DNA of 64,000 nucleotides. Origin: Lycocorax pyrrhopterus obiensis (taxonomy: Eukaryota; Chordata; Aves; Passeriformes; Paradisaeidae). Shown here one piece after another: positions 26,306 through 38,400 of this stretch. A model generated the notes under the pieces. That model searched no databases, was not told the DNA's origin, and saw only the letters and a list, made by a program, of their open reading frames with translations. Each line of letters opens with the position of its first letter. Positions within the stretch are counted from its first letter, which is position 1. A program made the position numbers and the translations under genes. The DNA lies in NCBI GenBank assembly GCA_014706295.1, contig JACSVZ010000001.1, positions 115,083,111 through 115,147,110 of the forward strand, read 5' to 3'.

Positions 26306-27674
26306 ACAACACAGACATTAATTTCTCAAGACAGCACTTACAACTCAGGAGTATTTCATCTGTACTGCGTAAAAGATACCCCAAAAAACCCTGGAAAGTT
26401 TCAGTATCTTCCATCAGGGTAGGGAGGCATTACAGTTGACCCCCAGAAATGGGCAAAACTGGCACCTTTTTTTTGTCCCTGAGAACTTTATTATTGACTG
26501 CAAAGTTTATATTTATAAGACAAACACACAGAGCTTTTGAAGTCTCTCACTTCCAGCCCTCAGGAGGGTTGCTCTCTTCTGAAGTGTCCGTACTTTCTTT
26601 CAGGTTTATGCTTTTTTTCATTTTTAAAAAGAGGATCACAAGCAGTATTCTGAAATCATTCCTTTTAACAATATGTATTAAGAGCCCTTGCTATTTTTAT
26701 ATCCTGTTTATATATCCAAGGTCACATTAGCCTATTTTTTGCTGCAGCACTGCACTTACAGGCTGTTATTACTCTACAAGATCACTGTCCTACACAGATT
26801 CACTCCTTTTCATCATTCATTTTTTCCGTTTGGGTTATATTTTTGCTCTTGAATGTACAAAGATCCATTTGTTTATATTAAAGCAAGTTTCATTTGCAAG
26901 GGCTGACCTTTACTAAGCGATAAAGGCTCCTCCCTGTCTGCACACCCTCTTTCTTTCTTTACTTACTACTCTTTTGCCAGGTATTGAGTTTATATTTATT
27001 TTCATGTTACTAGTTAGAATATTGAATGGTGTATAACAAATATCTCAAATTCTGTGATTCAACAGTCACTAAAACTACTTTAAGGCTTCTTAGACCTTGT
27101 TTTTTTTTTTAAACCCATTTAGTTAAAAAAAAATCAGCTTTTTACTGTCAGAAGACTCTGTCATATTTTGTTATAATATAAAAAATCTCAACATATTACT
27201 GCTGTGGCTTGCCTGCCCGAGGAAGACAGAAAGAAGAAGGGGATACGCAATATCCAAGTTACCTTGGCAATTAATGTGCAATCAACTGGGAAAAATTATT
27301 TAAATGCTTGGTTTTATGACCAGGCCTGTTTTCCATAAACCAAATAAACTGGCATTCATTATGCACGTATCAATTGAATCCTTTTCCATAATTTTCATTA
27401 TTTTGCATGCAACAGCTCTCTGGTTTAGGCAAGATTAATGAGATGCAGTAATAAAGTATGAGGAGCACCTGTCTAGATAGCAATTCAGCCAGGGAAGAGT
27501 ACAGGAGTCACAGCAAATCAGAGAGAAAACAAAGTATTGACAATGCTGTTTGCCTGAGATAAGCAGGATTAGAGCCAGCAAAACAGAGAGAGTAATCCTT
27601 CCACTCTCCTCAACATTTCCAAGAGTTTTATGTTAGACTCCAGGAAAATCCTTGGTACCCTACAGTTGCAAAGA

Positions 27675-27845
27675 ACAGGGAGAGCTGTGACTAATTGGGA
27701 AGCTGGGGAATCTCCACTCCAGGAGGCTTTTAAGACACCTTGAGCACTGTCAGGCCTGGTTTCTGCATAATCTCCTGTTGCCTTGGGGCAGAGCAGGGGA
27801 GATAAATGACTTCTCGAATCCTCTCCAAATGTGAGTTTTATAAAA
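27675..27845 (+). mobile_element. CR1 LINE 3' end fragment (older subfamily)
   Basis: Plus-strand sequence with GGGGAATCTCCACTCCAGG, GGCTTTTAAGACACCTTGAG, GGGGAGATAAATGACTTCTC and CCTCTCCAAATGTGAG matches the layout of an older CR1 3' end (final coding segment, then the GGATGACCTCT...CCTTCCAA-like tail). It is diverged and non-coding, in intron 1, antisense to EPHA6. Confidence 0.65.
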
Positions 27846-29102
27846 ATCTAGTTACCTGGTTAATGGTGCTTCCCTTTTCTTTTCAAACCACAACTCTAAC
27901 ACCTACGCTTTTCCAATATTCCTGAATTCCCCAAGTCCCCGAACTCATTAAATTTGCCATCAATAGCCCAGAGATGTCCTCAGCCAATTCTTTCAGGACT
28001 ATTGGAAGAGAACTATTTACGCCAGATGGGGAGTACTGCATATTCTTCACGTTATATGAATAAATCACTAATTTCTGATTTTCCCAATTTCAAACACATT
28101 ATTTTCTGCCTCTTTCTAAAAATAGTTCAATACCATTCACATAAACATTTTTACTCATAATGCAATAGAGAAATTCCCATTATCCTGAGTGTTGTGAGAC
28201 TTGGGCTTTTATTACTTTTTATTTTCAGTTTTCCATGCTTCATATTTTTTAATATGCATTAATTTCCACATGTATCCTCTCTTTTCCATTAATTATGAGA
28301 AATGTTTGTATTTCTAGTTTCTGCTTTCGTGTTACCCCTGATGTAGGTTGTTATCCAAAAGTGGCCTTTATTTACTGATCAATGATTTCCTAATCAGGAA
28401 CTTTTATAAGGCATTTCCACTTTCACCTTTTTTATTCTCGTATTTCCACACTCTCACAAACACTTTTAAAATTCTCTTCTAGTAAATGAGAACTGGCCAG
28501 AATAAAATTTCATGCACTAAACTCAACATCCATTCATGCTACATTTACCTTGTCAGTGCTAAGAAGTTTACACGTTACCAGATTGGGTTGGATATATTGG
28601 ATAAATGCTTGTCTTTATCTTGGTACTGTTTTCCTCCATCACACGAGGTCTCCAGTGAGAATCTTCAAAAACTAATTCCCCCCCAGCACCATTTTTCTTT
28701 CCATACGTTACACACGGGTGCTTAAGGAATAATTTCCCCTATTTTCTCATTTGATTCAGTTATGTGTTTCAGTCTTACTGTTTCCTACGACTTCCTGGAT
28801 AGATATAATTTGAAATCCTGTGGCTCTGAGAAAACAAGATTAAAACAAGCAATGGTTCTTTCAAAGGAAAAAAAAAAAAAAACCAACAAAAAAAAGCCAC
28901 CACCCACCTTTTACATGAACTTTTTTTCCTAGAACACCTTCTTACCTATTTCTTAGCAAGTTCTTTTTTAAATGAAATTAAAATTTATCATATTATAGAG
29001 CCAATATAATTATCCTTTCCACACCTTACATGCAAAGATGCATGTTCTCCTCAGAGGAGAAGGCTGCTGTAACCCTACTGCTCCATCTCTCTCTGGAATG
29101 CA

Positions 29103-29270
29103 AATCAACACGGTCATACCCCATGTTTCAGTTTTACAACATCCTTTTTTCACACTGCCTTTCTTCCATTCTCACTTTAAAAATCAACATGGTCATACCC
29201 AATGTTTCAGTTTTACAACATCCTTTTTTCACACTGCCTTTCTTCCATTCTCACTTTAAAAATCAACATG
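29103..29270. repeat. 79-bp near-identical tandem duplication
   Basis: Units at 29103-29181 and 29182-29260 differ at only two positions, and a third copy survives as its first ten bases (29261-29270). The high identity indicates a recent duplication. It accounts for the repeated peptide seen when this stretch is translated, so that open frame is not a gene. Confidence 0.96.
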
Positions 29271-32200
29271 AACCCCTTTATTCTCATGTTATATCATTAT
29301 TAGCATTGCCAACCATTGCAGACCCCTCAGTTACACCTTTCTGAAAGCAGGATGGTAGATTTAAAAAAAAAAATTAGCAAGCTCTAAGTTAACTTCAGGG
29401 TTTAAAGTTTCCAACCACAAACACGTTTTGACAAGAGCATTTTTCCTCCCTTACCAATGCCATTTCACTGTAAAATAAGCAACTGCAATACTTTAAACAC
29501 CGATCAAAATCTCTGATAATCAATTATTGTAACTTACAATTTATAAATACCTGAGAGGGACAGAGTTATTTTCAATAAACATGAATCCTTGCACCCAAAA
29601 GAAATAACAGTAAAATTTTGTGTTCTGTTTCTTTCCATTATTTTAATCCCTGTCTATAACACAGACAAATACATCAAAGGAGGGGGAAACATTAAACAAT
29701 TTATCAGTCAAAAGCATGCAATATGAGTCAATTAAAGACACAGTCTTTCCCAGTAAGTTGGATTCCATGTTTTATTTCATGAATACCAAATGGAACTTTG
29801 GAAATCCACTTGATACATTCAGTGGCACCAAATGCATAGAGAAAATCTGTCAGTGCAGAAACACATGACAATTTCTACACTGAAATCTTTCTAGGATAAC
29901 GGTTACAATTCCAAACTGTACATGGTTAGATCTTAACTACTTATTCTGCCACCCAGCAGGTTATTTTGCTCTGAGACAGCTGTAAACATTTTGCATTTTG
30001 AGGTCTCACACAGGCACTTGCTTTTCCCACATGAGTCTTACTCATCAGCACAAGAAAAAATAAAACTACTGAGGTAAAAAGAAAGCATACTCGTATCTAA
30101 AATAAATGGGCTTACCTCAGAAAAAGATGAGGCCCCAAGTTTTCCTCAGATAATTGTGGAATGGAAAATGAGTAGGTAGTATCCTACCTCTCCTAGCCTG
30201 CAACACAGCTTTTTCCCCAAAAAAGTGTCAAAGAGATTTCAAAGTGATTTTGTTGATCAATGCACTTTCAGATGGGAAAGTAAGGCAGGGGAAGGTTGTG
30301 AAATCCATAGCTCAGGCAGAAGGGACGAACTCCTATGTTCGTAATGCACCAGAGGGGGCTGAGCACTGCAGTGCCAGCCCTGCAGGACAGGCAGCAAACC
30401 CAGAACGGAGTAACTCCCAGTAGGAAGAGGCAAATTGCTCCACTCTGATGTGCTCCTCACAAAGAATGGACAGGAAAAAAGGTGGTTTAGGTACCAGGGA
30501 AACAATGTGTTCTTACCATTGACTCAGCTCCAAGATACTCCTTCACAGCAGAGATTGCTGTTAAAAAGAAGTGAGATAAATTAATGCTGCTCACAGCTCC
30601 AGAAAACAACACCAGAGCTGTATTATTTTTCTAAGCCTTTGGTTCCACATGTGGGATACAAGGAGATCAAGAGCTAACCCTGATAAAAACAGGAGTCACA
30701 AAATGATGATAGCAGCCCAGCTGCCCTATGTAATAATTTTCATTCTGCCTTGAAAATACTAATTGATATTCAATTCACCATCATGTTCATGTCAACAGTA
30801 GATTACTGGGCAGCATTTCCTAAATGAACACGAATACCTGACAGTTTTGTCAGCCCTGTTTATTAACCTGAGTGTATCTTCATTAGGGAAATTAGAAACA
30901 ACTGAAATTCAGACAAATGGATTTATCTTTCCTTGCAGTGGTAAATGACTTGTGTGTTGAAGCCAATTCTCTTAGGTTGGGACTAATGCTGAATTTAATA
31001 TTCTTCACTTTGCTGTTAACCTTTTCTACTCTGCATTCTTACACACAGTTTCTTTTATGTCTTTTACTGCAATACTTGTATTGAGTGGTGATAAAATGAA
31101 CAAAAAGTTTATGTCACAACATCCAGAAGTGAAAAAAACCCCACAAACCAACATACAAAAGCTTCTGGAAAATTATAACAGCTACATGTAACTGTCAGCC
31201 AGACTAACTACAAAGTTAATAACTCCATGGCTATTGCTCCTATACTCCATACTTTTCGGGAATTCCTCTTCAAGGGGGGTAGAAACTTCCCACTGGAGTT
31301 CATGGGCATAATCAAACCCACCCTAGGCACCCATTCTTCCTTGCCCTGCTCTGATCCAAAGACTCAGCCTCTCTAATATGAAAGAATGAAATGGTATTGC
31401 AAAGGTTTGTTGCCTTTTCCCAATGCACACCTGGATACAGAAGTACCTTTCAACCTCATCATCTATCTCTTTTTAAGTGGAGTGAGAAGTGTGGAGTGTG
31501 GAGTTTTCCACAGCAGTCCCTTTAAAGAAGGAAGTTTTGAAGAGAACAGCTGATAACGTCACAAATAGGGACTGGGAAGACAGATGGCCACTGCTTACTC
31601 AAGCAGTCACTTAATAACCATAATGAAAAATTAGCAGTTTGGTGACTCCGAGGAGCAGAATAGACAAATGTCAGGAGAGGGACAAAGGCTGAAGCAACTA
31701 AAGTTTGTGCTTGACTGGCAGCACAGCCCCATGAAGAGCTGTTTGGGAATTTATGGCTCAAGAACTAAGACAAGGGACCAGTCCAGGATTTTTGGCAGAG
31801 CCCTTGAGGGTGGTGTGTTCAGAGCTGCAGAGCTGCTTCGGACAGGCTGAGAGCAAGAACTGGGAGTCTGAAACTCTGACACAGAGGCAAACCTGACATG
31901 GGAACAACAGTCAGGGAAGTTCCAGATATGAAAGACAATGACAGGCAGTGCCCAGACCCAACCACTGAAGCCAAAGACTCTATACTACTTCTGTAGTTCA
32001 GCCTAACTTTTTAACTCCAGGCAGCTAAACCAGAGTTTACCTACATCCAGTCCATATTTTTACATCATAAAAAATGAAATGGGGTCATTTCTATTTTGCA
32101 GGCAGAAAAGCTACAATGCAGAAAGCAAAGCAAACATCCAGGCTGGAAATGGCAGGTCCTGACTCGCCTGCTTTTGCCAGCCAACAGGAATGTTAAACTT

Positions 32201-32440
32201 GTCTGTATGAAGTGGTGCAGAGGCTGGAAAAGCACAGCTCTTCAGTGCCCATCTGTTGCAGAGCTGTAGACTGAACTACCACTCAGAATTCATCCACAAG
32301 CCATACAAATGGGCCTCCAGAAGTGACAGGACATTTATTATTATCCACTCCAGACCATGGCAATGCCACACAAACAGGATGAAGTTAGTCTTTCATACTG
32401 AAATAAAAAGACATGCTCCATGATCTCCCTATTGACCCAA

Positions 32441-33044
32441 TGTCCTGGTTCTGGCTGGGATAGAGTTCATTTGATACTTAGTAGCTGGTTCAGTGCTGTG
32501 TTTTGGATTTAGTATGGGAATAATGAGGGTAACACAGCAATGGTTTGCTGTTGCTGGGTAATGCTCCCCCCAAGTCCAGGACTTTTCAGAGTCTCATGCT
32601 CTACCAGCAGGCAGGTGCACAAAAATCTGGGAGGGAGCATGGCCAGGACAACTGAACCAAACTGGCCAAAGGGGTATTCCACACTCTAGAACATCACGAT
32701 CAGTGTATAAACTGAAGGGTGTTGCCTGGAAGGGGCTGATCATTGCTCAGGAACAGGCTGGGCATTGGACAGTGAGAGATGAGCAACTGCGTTGTCCATC
32801 ACTTGCTTTTCTTAGGTTTTATTTATCTCTCTTTTTAATCCCAACTGTTGTTGTTCTTCTTCTTCATCACCATTATTATTATTATTATTATTGTATTACA
32901 TTTTACTTCATTTCAATTATTAAGCTGTTCTTATCTCAACCAACAAGGTTTTACTATTTTTTGATGCTCCTCCCCATCCCACCAGGGAGGGTTGAGGGAT
33001 CGAGCAAGTGGCTGCCTTGTACTAGCAAGGTACCAACAATGACA
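32441..33044 (+). mobile_element. Probable solo LTR of an endogenous retrovirus
   Basis: About 604 bp beginning TGTCCTGGTT and ending ...ATGACA, giving the TG...CA ends of an LTR. Inside, in order: TGGGATAGAGTTCATTT and GTGCTGTGTTTTGGATTTAG (familiar from a common bird LTR), a TATAAA box at 32706-32711, a short (ATT)n run at 32872-32892, and an ATTAAG poly(A)-like site near 32918 followed by a T-rich tail. The flanks CCCAA (32436-32440) and CCTAA (33045-33049) fit a 5-bp target duplication with one change, which would suggest a class III (ERVL-like) element. No internal viral genes or second LTR are visible, so it is most likely a recombined solo LTR. It lies in intron 1, antisense to EPHA6. 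The family name is uncertain. Confidence 0.82.
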
Positions 33045-34867
33045 CCTAAGAAAGCCAGTGACATGCAAAGGATAGAGGACTATTAAGTCTACATTTGGGG
33101 TTTTTCTGCTGGTTAGAGGTAATGGGGTTAGTAATGACTTTAGCTGTCAGTAGATAAGGCAAGTCATCAGGAGAGCCACGAGTACCGAGCATATCAAAGC
33201 AGAAGCAGTCACGACTTTCAAATGTGTAAATGCTCTCAAGCAAATGGATCAGTTTTTCTCCTTTGCTTCTTGAAGTGGTATCTCGTTTGTTTGATAAGTT
33301 ATCTGCCTGAGAAGTGAACTGTTTTAATACAGCTGGCCTTACTGCTGTAGTCTGAACGTGACCATGATGTACAGTGAAGGAGTTTAGCAGAAGTCATATG
33401 AAAAAAAAACCTTCCAGGATGAAACATGAAGGCAACTCAGAAAATAAGGTTAACATTTGGCTATATTACATGTTTTCTTTTTTTTTTTTAACACAGAACC
33501 TCAAAAATACACCAAAAGAAATGCAAATTCTTAGAAAGCAGAGTTGTTACACTCGTGACAAATATTCCCAGAGATATCTCCTAGGTTCATATTCATGATG
33601 TTAAAATGTTTCTTATCTCCTTTGATTAAATATCCACACAGCCAGTCAGTTTAATGTTTTTGAGCTTTGTAATTCTCTGTTTCACTTTGTCAGTCTGTCA
33701 CTTTTTCCACTAGCTCTTCATTTATAATTTATGGTGTCAAGCACCAAGTTTTCACAGCATGAACATTTTACAGGTGCTAGGTCAGGCTGTCAAGCTAAAG
33801 TACATGCTAATAACCAGCAGCTTTGAAAAATCTTGGTCTCTTTACATACAGTGGAACATGAAGGCTCAACTGTTTTTATCAATTAATCAGGTTTGCAATA
33901 CTTTTAACATTATCAACAAGTAAATATACAGCATCTTGTCACTTACTTGACAGGAAATAAGTTTGACTATCTAACCAAAGATCAAATTACTGTAAAATAT
34001 TGGACAGCATGGAGTACTCACCTCTACTATGCACAGACTTTGAGCTTTGAATGATATACTTTTAATGCACATTCATGGAGATTTAAATTTCAAAGATAAC
34101 CGAAGAGCATTAAATAGATCTGAGAATGCCATCATTCACGTAATAAACTGTTGAGTAACTGGTCTCGTATTCCATAGGATATAGGTACCCTCTTTTTCCT
34201 TTTGAGACCGTATAATAATCTAACTGGAGAAAATAAACTCATTTTTCTGATTTCACATCAAGAAGTGAAAGTAAAAAGGCTGCTTTTGCATTTTTTTTTT
34301 AGTTTATTTTTCAAGTTTTCCATAGTGCAGGAGGTGATTTAGACAGGTACAGCACTGCATCAGTAAAGGCAAGTGCTGTAAAGGCAGCAGCTCTCTGGGA
34401 CTCGGCTCAAAGCACCGCTTCAAAGGGCTACTTGAGACTTAAGTGCCTGTTACACAACCCAGTAATGCAAGAGCAATGTCACTGAGGATGGCTGGAGCAC
34501 TGCCCAGGGACTCTGCAGGCTATGCCAAATATAGACTATATAATAATACACGCACACTGCTACTGAAGAAGACAGGAACCTTTATGTTTGAATGATTACC
34601 ACAAAGGAAATGTTTGAATTAAAAAGTGCTTTATGACATTTTTCTTCAAAACTTTTTTTTCCCCCCTCTTTTGCCATTCTGCTTGAAATGTCTGAGCACA
34701 AAAAGCATGACAAGGGGACAAACAGCACCATGACTGCGGAGATGAGTTTCTCTATTAGGGAAAAATAGGCAATAATTTAAAAAAATATTCTTTCCTCCAA
34801 TCTGAAGACTACAATATAATGCTCAATGAAAATGCTCCATTTGTCTGGGAAGGCTATCCAGTATACC

Positions 34868-35113
34868 ACAGGATGATAGAACAGTTCAGGTTAGAGGGGA
34901 CCTCTACAGATTATCTAGTCCAGCTGCATTGACAGGGACATCTTCCACTATCCCAGACTGCTCCAAACCCCATCCAACCTGCCCTTGGACACTTCCAGGG
35001 ATGGGGCATCCACAGTTTCTCTGGGCAACCTGTGGCAGTCTTTCACCACCCTCACAGTAAGGAATCTCTTCTTTATATCCAATTTAAATCTACCCTCTTT
35101 CAATTTAACCCAG
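34868..35113 (-). mobile_element. CR1 LINE 3' end fragment
   Basis: Reverse-complement CR1: it begins with a CCACAGGATGATAGAACAG-type 3' terminus, then GAGGGGACCTCTACAGATTA, CCAACCTGCCCTTGGACACT, TCCAGGGATGGGGCATCCAC and ATATCCAATTTAAATCTACC. Read on the minus strand, one frame keeps the CR1 C-terminal pattern (RFKLDIKKRFLTVRVVKD) for a short way. It is dead and 5'-truncated, in the same orientation as EPHA6. Confidence 0.92.
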
Positions 35114-35416
35114 AGAGGAGGAGAGATGTTATGTTCAAAAGCCAAAAAAAAATCGTAACAGAAGGCAGAACTGGAGTTGAGGGAAAACAGGGATTGGAGA
35201 ATGCTACGCAGGAGAGGTGCTGGAAAGTGGTAACATTTAAAGGCTGTACAGGAAGACAATGAACACTGACTGTTAAGAAGAAACATTATTATTCCTTGCA
35301 CATCAGGAATGAGGCAGGAGTTGGAATGTGGATACAGCTAACAGGTTTTGCACATATTTGCCTCCATTGAAACAACTTGTCACCACAACTGTAGCTAGAA
35401 TCCAAAATATGTCATC

Positions 35417-35486
35417 AGTAACTGATTAGTGTAAAATTCTGAATCGCTATTAGTAACTGATCTGTGTAAAACTCTAAATCACTGTC
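35417..35486. repeat. 35-bp imperfect tandem duplication
   Basis: Two adjacent units start AGTAACTGAT at 35417 and 35452 and continue GTGTAAAA-TCT-AATC. They differ at about seven positions. Non-coding, in intron 1. Confidence 0.85.
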
Positions 35487-38400
35487 TTTCAAAATGCAGC
35501 AATTTACCAGACATACTAAAACTAAGACAACTGAAACTGTCTTCACTTCTCATTTCAGACTGCATGGCAGAAGGCTGTCTGCAAGAAGCAAGGTTTCATT
35601 TTCATTAATGACAGAGTTATTCTGGAATAAACAATATCCTTGATAGAGTTAGCATACTTTAAATTGTGACTGTTGGATCTATGAATATTTTCAGGCCAAG
35701 CATTTTTTTACCTCATGTATGGGGAGTTGTTTTTTGCCTATAAAAAGAATTATTGAGGATTATAAGGTGTCAGGTGGAGAAAATCAGTGTTAAGGAAATA
35801 TTTTATGGTTAAAATTAAGTATATGATTACACCCCTAGTTAAAAGTGCTACTATAAAGGAGGATAGCATTTAAAATTGAATACAAATTTATCACACAAAG
35901 TTCATGAAGCCGCACTGATCTAAAGCCTCCTTTATTACTACAGCTTGCAACCACCATACTTGAGCAACTGGAAACACTCCTCTCACTTTCCCACCTGTCC
36001 AAAATCATTCTCAGCCTATGAACAGAATATTTTCTCATGGCAGGTTTCTCTACACTCTCCACAAATGCAATCAATTATTGTTTAGTGCTGTTTCCCACCA
36101 CCAGTAATGAATGCCTTGATCAGAATCTCAGTGTGTTTTTTTGATTGCCCATAGTCCCTTCATTTCCAGTGCTTGCTCTCAATCAGATCGAGTAATTTAA
36201 ATCTCATACTTAATTTAAAACACATGAAGGGGGAATTTAAGATGTTTCATTCGTGTAAATACCAGATTTATAACAATGAATATTATCTTTTATATTGCTA
36301 CACAGCTCAATTTATTTCATCTAAGAGCAATAAAACAGAGTAAGCACTGAGCAATCCTAATAGCCAAGCAGAATCAAATTAAGGAAGAAAAAGCTGACAT
36401 CTGAATTATAATGCATTAAGGTAAAATTACAGCTGAATTTGAGGATAATTTCATTCAATTTGACTTCAAGAAAGCAGTACTTCTTTCAGCATTAATTCAG
36501 AATTATACAAACCAAAAAGTGGTTTGAATCCATAAAAATTATTTATGTTTTAAGATATCATTAAATTGCTGTTTGTGTGACAACACCATATTGGTAGTGA
36601 ACATTTTAGCTTATCATGTACATTTCATTGTATAAAGAAAACACGACTGGGTTAGGCAACTAAAACAATTGTAAAAGAGTTTTTACCTGCTTTAAATACA
36701 GAGCTAAAGATGTGATCAAGTTCATAAAAGGCATGGTTTTGAGACAGATTTAACTGTGGAATTCATGGTGCAATTTCTCAAAAATAAGCCATGAGGCTGA
36801 TCTTATTTCTTATTTAAGTAATGTCCTTGACCATGATAGGCTTGGTCTAATGGGATTTTTTTCATGGAAAAGTTGGCTGAAACTCTATGGTGGGGGGGAG
36901 GCTATGGGAAGAGAAGGAGTAATTCTTCCTGTCTGGGATAATAAAGAAGTAAGGACATTAAATAGGAATTATCAGACAATCCAAAGGGAGCCAATTTCTT
37001 TTATGAAATGGGAGTGTAGCAGCAGCCAGAGAAGAGAAGACACCTGCATATTAACTGCTGACAAGCCAACCAAGCACCAATCCAACAACATGGGAATGAA
37101 GGAGACAAAAATCACAGAAAATGCCCAATATTCATCATAATTAAAATACTACTATTGCACAAAGTACCAGTCAAATGTCACCAGCAGAGCTGTATGTGGT
37201 TCTGGCCACCTTTTTTTCAAGAAAGAGTGGATTAAACAGGATGAAGAATAAGCAAAGGCAACTGTAACTGTCACAGAGATCAGAAATCTCTTGAGTGAAA
37301 GATGAAAACCACACACCAAACCCCAAAAGAAGAGATGTGACTCCTTCTACAATAGTGAGCTGGATAAAAAACGAGAATGGAAAGATGTTCTTAAGTTTTG
37401 GGACAATGCCAGCACAAGCATAAATGAATAAGCACCATTCACTAATAAATGCAGCCCATAAACGTATTTGATTTTCATAGCACTGAAGTTCAGAACAACC
37501 TTCCAACAGGAGCAATGAGGGAACATGGCTTAACTGGATTTAAGATGAAAGTTAATAATTGCATAGAGCATCACAGGAGGCATTTGATTGTGGTAACAAA
37601 GCTCTTTCCCAACCCTTTGCTACAGAGCCCCTCAATGCAGTGCAAATAATCTTGGCACATACTACTATAATGCAACTACAATTCTTTCTCTCAAGAATAA
37701 TTAAAAATGCTTTCAATGCCAGTAATGTTACAGTGACATACTTTCCTCACCTCCATGGAAATGAAGCCGCTTGGTGAATGATAAACTGACCCTTCTACTG
37801 CTAATTTCATTTCCTGTCTTGGAAGCCAAGGGTCACCTCTCCCTCCAACCCATTTGCTTTTGGTTCACAGTAAAAAGAACTTAAATAATAACTGAACCCT
37901 CCTCACAGAATTTCAATATAGATCTCTCCAAACTACTGCATTTATCTTTAACATAAGTAAGTGTCCAAAGGGCATAATCCACATTATGGACTAACAGCCT
38001 GTAAAACTGCATTTTATGAACTGTAGCAGTTTTCAGTAATAAAAAACAGAATCAATGGACTCAAGTTGATAACATTTCTTTCCTACCTCAAATTGGAATT
38101 AATTCAATTTTTATATTTTTTTAATTATGTACATTTTAAAAAGCACTAGAACCTGTTTGGAGTCTACAAATCTCTATGCTTACAGCTATGGATGACATAT
38201 TGTTACATAAACCTTTTTTTTTAACCACCAGACTAGACTCAAAATTCTGTAAATTACAATATTCACGTAAGAAAGTCAGGAAAATTAGATTATTTTTTAT
38301 CTTCTCTTCCTTCTTCCTATTTTCTTCCCCTCCTCTCCCTTATCAGAAATGTACTGTTCCATCTCACTATCTGAATAAAGGATAGCTCACTGCTATTTTA

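Larger units (their letters stand above)
22415..27674. other. Intron 1 sequence, nothing recognised except small repeats
   Basis: AT-rich sequence directly upstream of exon 2 on the sense strand. Apart from the 16-bp duplication at 24.6 kb and a doubtful old repeat at 26.2 kb I see no structure. The open frames (for example 23203-23574) show no recognisable domains. Confidence 0.65.

Noticed and set aside
29030..29344. 104-codon frame with an internally repeated peptide
   Set aside because: The peptide repeat is explained by the 79-bp DNA duplication. No family resemblance and no splice context.
32703..33086. 127-codon plus-strand frame
   Set aside because: It lies almost wholly inside the LTR, including the ATT run that gives a Tyr stretch.
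34948..35301. 117-codon minus-strand frame
   Set aside because: Its C-terminal half is CR1 coding remnant, and the rest shows no conserved features.
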